Shown in pieces: positions 59,191-64,000 of a stretch of 64,000 nt of DNA. The stretch covers positions 1,991,501 to 2,055,500 of the forward strand of contig CM034392.1 of assembly GCA_019925095.2 (NCBI GenBank), given 5' to 3'. This DNA is from Dendrolimus kikuchii. Its lineage: Eukaryota > Arthropoda > Insecta > Lepidoptera > Lasiocampidae. The notes under the pieces are model-generated. The model saw only the letters and a program-made list of their open reading frames with translations. It had not been told where the DNA came from and did no database searches. Positions within the stretch are counted from its first letter, which is position 1, and the number at the start of each line of letters is the position of its first letter. Position numbers and translations under genes: made by a program.

Positions 59191-60200
59191 AATTCTCTAT
59201 CGGGCTTAAATCTGCAGCTTTTGCTGGCTAGGTAATCACCTCTATATCACTGGGCCGATTGAACCACTCATTAACAATACGAGCAGTGTGCGTACGAGAA
59301 TTGTCCTGAATGTAGCTGATCTGAGGTAAATCATCAGCTGGATATACGTTACAGTCTTCCAGATCAGTCAGATCGTGGGTTGCATTTGCCTTTGAAGGAA
59401 GAGGAACGGGCTCGCCCACTCCATCCGCTGGCATCCACCTCCATATATTGGCAGAGATTCCTCCAGAACTGAAATTGAGCACTGCATGGCCTTCTGTATA
59501 TCTCTACAAATGAAGTCTCCTATGTTGGCTTGACATAAAAGATTTTTATATCTATGAACTTGAGAAATGATTGGTCTCATCCAAACTTTTATCCTCTATT
59601 TCAAACCGCCCTAGTTTTATTTATCTATCCCCCGTCAATGAAAACTATAAAAATGACAAAAAGGACAAAAACAGGAAAAGGACAAAAAATCAAAAAGGAC
59701 AAAAAGAGCTAAAAGGACAAAAAGAGCAAAAGGAGAAAAAAGATCAAAATGGACAAAAAGGGCAAAAAGAGCAAAAAGAGCGAAATATAGTAGTAAATAT
59801 AGTAGTACTCCAATCGAAGTTCAAATAAGTCTCTGCAAATCTTAAACGGTGTTAGAGCAACTTTTTTTGAGGGTCGTTTATGATGTAATCCCATTGAGTG
59901 TAATGCATTTCTTACTAGGACAAACTTCATACATTTGAAATGGTTGGTTGACACTATACCGTTTTAATCATATTGCCGCCTCATGTCGGCTTTTTGTGCA
60001 GCATTAGGGATAGGACGGCGACCAGAATGGTTGTGACGATGATCTAAAATTTCACCTTCGTCACCATGTTTCCTGACCCAAAATCTTGCACCCTCCCGGG
60101 TTACATTAAGACAACGCGCACGTCACTGATATTGTAGCCAGCTTCGTGTTCGGCAATAATTACTGCTATTTCTTCAACACTTAAACATCTCGGCTTTATA
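59191..60200 (-). pseudogene. Tc1/mariner-type transposase, decayed
   Basis: Minus-strand pieces in order: helix-turn-helix part SVEEIAVIIAEHEAGYNISD then NVTREGARFWVRKHGDEGEI (60190-60020), linker NGIVSTNHF...MGLHHKRP (59954-59860), SANIWRWMPADGVGEPVPLP (~59440) and the catalytic-region string YIQDNSRTHTARIVNEWF, holding the second Asp of the DDE/D triad. Then EVIT, a stop where Trp is expected, PAKAADLSPIEN. A purine-rich minisatellite replaces the first-Asp region (59640-59780). Several frameshifts and stops. Confidence 0.85.
59640..59785 (+). repeat. Homopurine minisatellite (AAAAAGGACAAA-type)
   Basis: About 12 imperfect units of 9-15 bp built on GGACAAAAA / GAGCAAAAAG; plus strand almost all A and G with sparse C and T. 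It gives a Lys/Gln-rich frame (59571-59828), an artefact. Confidence 0.85.
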
Positions 60201-60234
60201 AAAAATAAATACTTGTATAGATAAAAATTTAATG

Positions 60235-60300
60235 TTTTTTTTATCGCCGGAGTACAGCAGACAGGCAGACGGCCCACCTGATGGAAAGCGGTTACCGTCG
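60235..60300 (-). mobile_element. S1/Jockey tail fragment
   Basis: TTTTTTTATCGCCGGAGTACAGC to GGTTACCGTCGCC. Confidence 0.65.
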
Positions 60301-60324
60301 CCTAATGTATACCATTATAGAACT

Positions 60325-60395
60325 AGTATTATTCTAACTGTGTACAAAGGGCGGTCTTATCGCTAAAAAGCGATCTCTTCCAGACAACCCGTGGC
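60325..60395 (-). mobile_element. R-TTCTA fragment
   Basis: TGTACAAAGGGCGGTCTTATC, AAGCGATCTCTTCCAGACAA: inverse of the 2600-2735 core. Confidence 0.6.
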
Positions 60396-60584
60396 AAGAA
60401 TATTGCCGAATAGGAGTGTCGATGGATGGATGGACGAATGTAGTTATAATTATTATATATAATAATTATAACTACATAAATATATAAATATACTATATAT
60501 ACACATAATATATATATAAGTATATAACGTATAGCTATATGCAATATAATACTAATTATATAAAATTACATATCATTATAGGGG

Positions 60585-60748
60585 GACGAACAGTAAACCC
60601 GCCACGCTTGTCCAAGGCGGCTTGGCAGGTTTGACACATCAGTTATCTCGATGTGCAGGTTGCATCACGATGTTTTCCTTCACCGTTGTTAGCACATGTT
60701 AATTATAACAATATGCACATTAGATCAGAAACTGACTAAGTCAGTCAC
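60585..60748 (-). mobile_element. tSINE-2, headless
   Basis: CCACGCTTGTCCAAGGCGGC, TATCTCGATGTGCAGGTTGC, TTCACCGTTGTTAGCACATG: inverse of 52840-53000. Confidence 0.72.
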
Positions 60749-60749
60749 T

Positions 60750-61045
60750 CAAATACACATCTCGGCAGACTTTGTCCTGCCCTGAAAAAATGAAAATATA
60801 GAACCCGATTCCAGCGCCACCTACCGGGTCTAATTGTGAATCTAAACTACCCCGGGACCCACTCAAACACACATCTCGGCAGATGTTGTCCTGCCCTGAA
60901 AATATAAAAATCTAAAACCCAATTCCAGTGCCACCTACCGGGTCTAATTATGAATCTAAACCACCCTAGGACCCGACTCGAACACACATCTCGGCAGACG
61001 TTGTCCTGCCTTTAAAAAATGAAAATCTAGAACCCGTTTCCAGCG
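60750..61045 (-). repeat. Helitron-derived tandem repeat, ~114-bp unit, three units
   Basis: ACACATCTCGGCAG starts at 60755, 60869 and 60984. On the minus strand each unit holds GGTAGGTGGCGCTGGAATCG plus the 3' hairpin GGGCAGGACAACGTCTGCCG, so the repeat includes the Helitron terminus that the 118-bp array (49423) lacks. Confidence 0.85.
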
Positions 61046-61146
61046 CCAAGTATTTTGTTTAGTTTGATGGGTTACATTATTGAAGTTTTAGTAGGGATCC
61101 CTATATTTTATATATTAATCAGGGATAATGTAGCATTCGAATGGTG

Positions 61147-61547
61147 CGGGGGGCCTTTAGCTTGCTAGGAAGAGCAAAGGACCTTCTACCCCCGCACAAC
61201 GAAGTGGGGTGTGTTCTCCCAGGGCACACTCCAGGCACTTTATTGCGCTGGATCGGCTGGGCGTAACTATGTTCTAAATCTCAGCCTTTCCAACACATAC
61301 AAAGCGCAGGGTCGTCAGGGAGGAGGGGGTTTTTAGTGGGTATTGGGGTTGCTCGCTCGTGTAGCAACGCTCGGAGTCTTCCACACTATTCTGTGACGTC
61401 GATCGCGGACGGAGCGCTGCCAAGAGCATACTATTGCTGCAGTGTTATCGCCCCCGACCGACGCGTGTCGTTCCCCTAGCAACGACCCAGTTTGTGCGTA
61501 AATCGGTTAAGCATTTTCCCTCGCCTCAAAACAAAAAAAAAAAAAAA
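61147..61547 (+). mobile_element. Young ~400-bp retroposon with poly(A) and 13-bp TSD
   Basis: Flanked by perfect CATTCGAATGGTG (61134-61146, 61548-61560). Starts CGGGGGGCCTTTAGCTTGC; has TTTTTAGTGGGTATTGGGGT; ends CAAAAC plus ~15 A. GC-rich, no long ORF. TTTTAGTGGGT is shared with the GC-rich module at 52317, so it may be a LINE 5' UTR fused to a 3' end by internal deletion. A pol III promoter is not evident. Confidence 0.8.
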
Positions 61548-61560
61548 CATTCGAATGGTG

Positions 61561-61889
61561 AAAGAATTATTGAAATCGGTCCAGTAGTTTTGACTTTATA
61601 CGTTACGAACATACAAGAATACAAATCTTACCAAAGGTATGCAAGCGGAGTCGTATAAACGAATCCTACTGTACACATATAAAGTTTTTTTTTTTATTAT
61701 CTCCATGACGACTGTTGACAATGGCGCTTCACCGCGAGGCCTTTTCCAGGGATCGTAAACCAACCCCTGATTGTCCAATTACATAATAAAACAAGAATGA
61801 ATTTTAATAATTTACTATGTAATTAGATCTCTCCCGGAATGCTGGCGAAATTGGATTTATTAGGCACTTATTATAATTTTAATGGAACG
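61561..61889. other. Mostly unassigned
   Basis: Helitron-like interior around 61555-61600 (AAATCGGTCCAGTAGTTTTG). No gene. Confidence 0.4.
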
Positions 61890-62025
61890 TTCAAGTTTCT
61901 GAAGTGAAACTTCTTTGGAATTGTTGTGATTTGAAACTCGATAAAATGAAAAGCGACACTAAAAAGAGATAAACACATAAATCTATAGGACTAAGCCTGC
62001 GAGAAAATGAGATAGAATACACATT
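61890..62025 (-). repeat. Unnamed dispersed repeat
   Basis: Inverse of 15380-15510: GAAGTGAAACTTCTTTGG, AAAAGCGACACTAAAAAGAG, TATAGGACTAAGCCTGCGAG. Confidence 0.6.
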
Positions 62026-62388
62026 ATATTCAACAATTTAAATATATTATTTTTAACAAAAACAAAACCGATTTCATACAAAAGAGCAAAAACATTTTAA
62101 AGTCGATGCCAATTCAACAACAATATTGTAAAATGCTCCGACTTCAAGATGTTGTGGTTTTTTTTCCCTACATATATATATCTGTATATATAGTTATATA
62201 TCGAGAGCTTAATAACATATAGGCGTATACGCAAAAATGCCATTTTTTGTTGTTTACTAAAAGCTATGCATGTTACAATAAAGAAAGTCTTACCAGTATG
62301 GAGGTGTACCTAAAAAGAAGGGTATTCCTAATTTTGTCCCTTGTGTAAAATTACACTTTTGCATGTACGCCCATTTATTATGAAGCCC

Positions 62389-62393
<5 letters not shown>
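62026..62393. other. Unassigned stretch
   Basis: No gene or recognised repeat. Confidence 0.4.

Positions 62394-62472
<79 letters not shown>
62394..62472. repeat. (TA)n microsatellite
   Basis: Pure TA up to the Helitron start. Confidence 0.97.
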
Positions 62473-62475
<3 letters not shown>

Positions 62476-62681
62476 TAATATATATTAATTACGTGTCACG
62501 TTGTTTGTCCGCGATGGACTCCTAAACTACTTGACTGATTTTAATCAAATTTGCACACCGTGTGCACTTTGATCCGAATTGAAAGATAGGATAGCTTACA
62601 TTTGGACCCGGTAGGTGGCGCTGGAATCGGGTTCTAAATTTTATTTCTTCAGGGCAGAACAACGTCTGCCGGGACAGCTAG
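62473..62681 (+). mobile_element. Helitron HelA, 209 bp
   Basis: TCTTAATATATATTAATTAC to GGGACAGCTAG, between A and T within TA repeats. Confidence 0.92.
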
Positions 62682-62884
62682 TATATATATATACGATGGA
62701 AAATCGTTATATTTTGGACAATTCACACTATATCTTTATAAATTGTAGCCTGTGTTATTCTGACGTGTAAGCTATATTATTGTAAAGTTTCAACAAAATT
62801 CATTCAGTAGTTTTTGCGTGAAAGAGTAACAAACATACATACATCCATATATTCTTACAAACTTTCGCGTTTATAATCTTAGTA

Positions 62885-62886
<2 letters not shown>

Positions 62887-62927
<41 letters not shown>
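62887..62927. repeat. (TA)n microsatellite
   Basis: About 20 TA units adjoining the inverted HelA. Confidence 0.95.
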
Positions 62928-62928
<1 letters not shown>

Positions 62929-62929
62929 A

Positions 62930-63138
62930 CTAGCTGTCCCGGCAGCCGTTGTTCTGTCCTGAAGAAATAAAAATAAGAACCCGATTGCAGCGCCACCTAC
63001 CGGGTCCAAATGTAAGCTATCCTATCTTTCAAGTCGGATCAAACTGCACACGATGTGCAAATTTGATTAAAATCGGTCAAGTAGTTTAGTAGTCCATCGC
63101 GGACAAACAACGTGACACGTAATTTATATATATTAAGA
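62930..63138 (-). mobile_element. Helitron HelA, 209 bp, inverted
   Basis: CTAGCTGTCCCGGCAGCCGT to TATATATATTAAGA. Same length as the copy at 62473, opposite strand. Confidence 0.92.
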
Positions 63139-63504
63139 TTAATTGTACAAACTTGAACCTTCTATGGATTGTTATAATTATATATTTTAGATTGATTTAG
63201 AATTTATTGTAGAATATGTCACCTAATTAATTATCTACAAAACTTGTTCTTAGACTTTTTCCTTAGAATGACTCCTGGAACCTATAGGACCCTTCAGTAT
63301 GCGCGCGACACGCATTTGACTTGTGTTTATATAATAATTTCATGAAGTTCATAACGGACGTGTAAAAATAGTACAATAAATATCGAATACGTCAATAATA
63401 GACTGGACCCATGTCAGACATAGTTGGATGCATTTGACACGTCGTAATTTGACTTGCGTACTATTCTCGTATACATGTTACGAAATTACTGTGATTATGT
63501 AACT
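63139..63504. other. Unassigned stretch
   Basis: No gene or recognised repeat. Confidence 0.4.
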
Positions 63505-63755
63505 GCTAGAAGTTTTTTTTTATTGCTTTAGTTCAGCAGACAAGCAGAAGACCTGGTGGAAAGTGGTTACCATTGCCTATGGTCATTCACAACGCCAAAG
63601 GTTCTTTCTACAAATGCGCTGCTACTCTGTAAAGGGAGACTGGAACCTGGCCCCTAATGCCGGAACACAACCCAAGGTTGTTATGGCGGCATACCCTAGA
63701 CCAGGGGTGGTAGCCATCCAGATGGGCGAATGCCCTACCACCTGACACCTGGCAA
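63505..63755 (-). mobile_element. S1 retroposon, short form, diverged
   Basis: TTTTTTTTATTGCTTTAGTTC to CTACCACCTGACACCTGGC; the CACCTG near the head is duplicated. Confidence 0.8.
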
Positions 63756-63960
63756 GGTTACGGTTTCAGCCAAAGAAAGAAAAAGACTTTATTTGAAGAC
63801 ATAGCGACGTGATTACATAATAGAGGGAGTAAAGTGAAGCGTATGTCTCTTTTTGATGTGAAACTTCTTTTAAATCGTTGTGATTTGAAACTCGATGAAA
63901 CGAGAAAGCGAAACGAAAAGCGACACTAATCATTAGCTACTCATTTTGGTAATTTTGTAT
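63756..63960. other. Retroposon tail and unnamed repeat
   Basis: 63773-63800 is an inverted (TTTC)n-type tail (AAAGAAAGAAAAAGACTTTA). 63855-63930 repeats the 61890-62025 family (GTGAAACTTCTTTTAAATC, AAAAGCGACACTAA). No gene. Confidence 0.5.
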
Positions 63961-63965
63961 TATTG

Positions 63966-64000
63966 GATGGCATGTGGAAAGAATGCATGATGAAAGAATG
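63966..64000 (+). mobile_element. L-ATGT LINE, cut by window end
   Basis: GATGGCATGTGGAAAGAATG then CATGATGAAAGAATG encodes the GHVERMHDERM region seen at 24935-24970. The copy continues beyond the window. Confidence 0.8.

Noticed and set aside
59571..59828. Lys/Gln-rich 85-residue protein
   Set aside because: Reading of a homopurine minisatellite inside a decayed transposase.

Overview
The window looks like transposon-saturated intergenic or intronic DNA from an insect, most likely a moth or butterfly. That is inferred from AT-rich background, recurrent non-LTR (LINE) 3' ends of Lepidoptera type, AT-target Helitrons ending in CTAG, and tRNA-derived SINEs. I found no host protein-coding gene, rRNA or genuine tRNA that I can support. 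Nearly all long open frames are remnants of mobile elements or readings through tandem repeats. All similarities were found by eye, without alignment software or databases. Boundaries without a stated target-site duplication (TSD) are good to about 5-20 bp.

Family nicknames used below. S1: ~225-300 bp SINE-like retroposon sharing its 3' tail with a Jockey-type LINE (about 22 copies). L-ATGT: LINE 3' ends with an (ATGT)n tail (about 15 copies). PLE-H: Penelope-like candidate carrying a hammerhead-ribozyme-like fold. SINE-D: ~330 bp retroposon. tSINE-1 and tSINE-2: SINEs with tRNA-like A and B boxes. R-TTCTA: retroposon 3' end, often tailed with (TTCTA)n. HelA/B/C/N: short Helitrons. LTR-1, LTR-2: solo LTRs. 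FB: long palindromic foldback element with TA TSD. L-YGCEAW: LINE with the YGCEAWTL motif. L-RLE: LINE C-terminus with a possible PD-(D/E)xK motif.

Layout. 0-3 kb: S1, a 35-copy 26-bp minisatellite, HelA. 3-9 kb: Helitrons and a LINE split by a later 1.2-kb insertion. 8-13 kb: two PLE-H copies, TIR elements, TA and CA microsatellites. 13-25 kb: sparse foldbacks, S1, LINE pseudogenes. 25-31 kb: two solo LTRs, an intact FB, a tandem SINE-D trimer. 31-35 kb: three Helitrons head-to-tail, a hAT-type element, a TIR element. 35-42 kb: tSINE-1 pair, LINE ends including a 46-bp one and a 5'-inverted one, a palindromic PLE-H, a six-copy LINE-tail array. 43-46 kb: FB broken by five insertions. 47-54 kb: LINE tail, Helitron with internal 118-bp array, full PLE-H. 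55-57 kb: hAT-type element hosting a solo LTR and two inverted S1. 57-64 kb: micro-MITE, decayed Tc1/mariner transposase, a young ~400-bp retroposon, inverted HelA pair.

The elements interact mainly by nesting, and TSDs and empty sites let part of the insertion order be read. The most interesting signal is the PLE-H family: several copies keep a three-stem hammerhead architecture in which the invariant C3-G8 core pair appears swapped to G3-C8.
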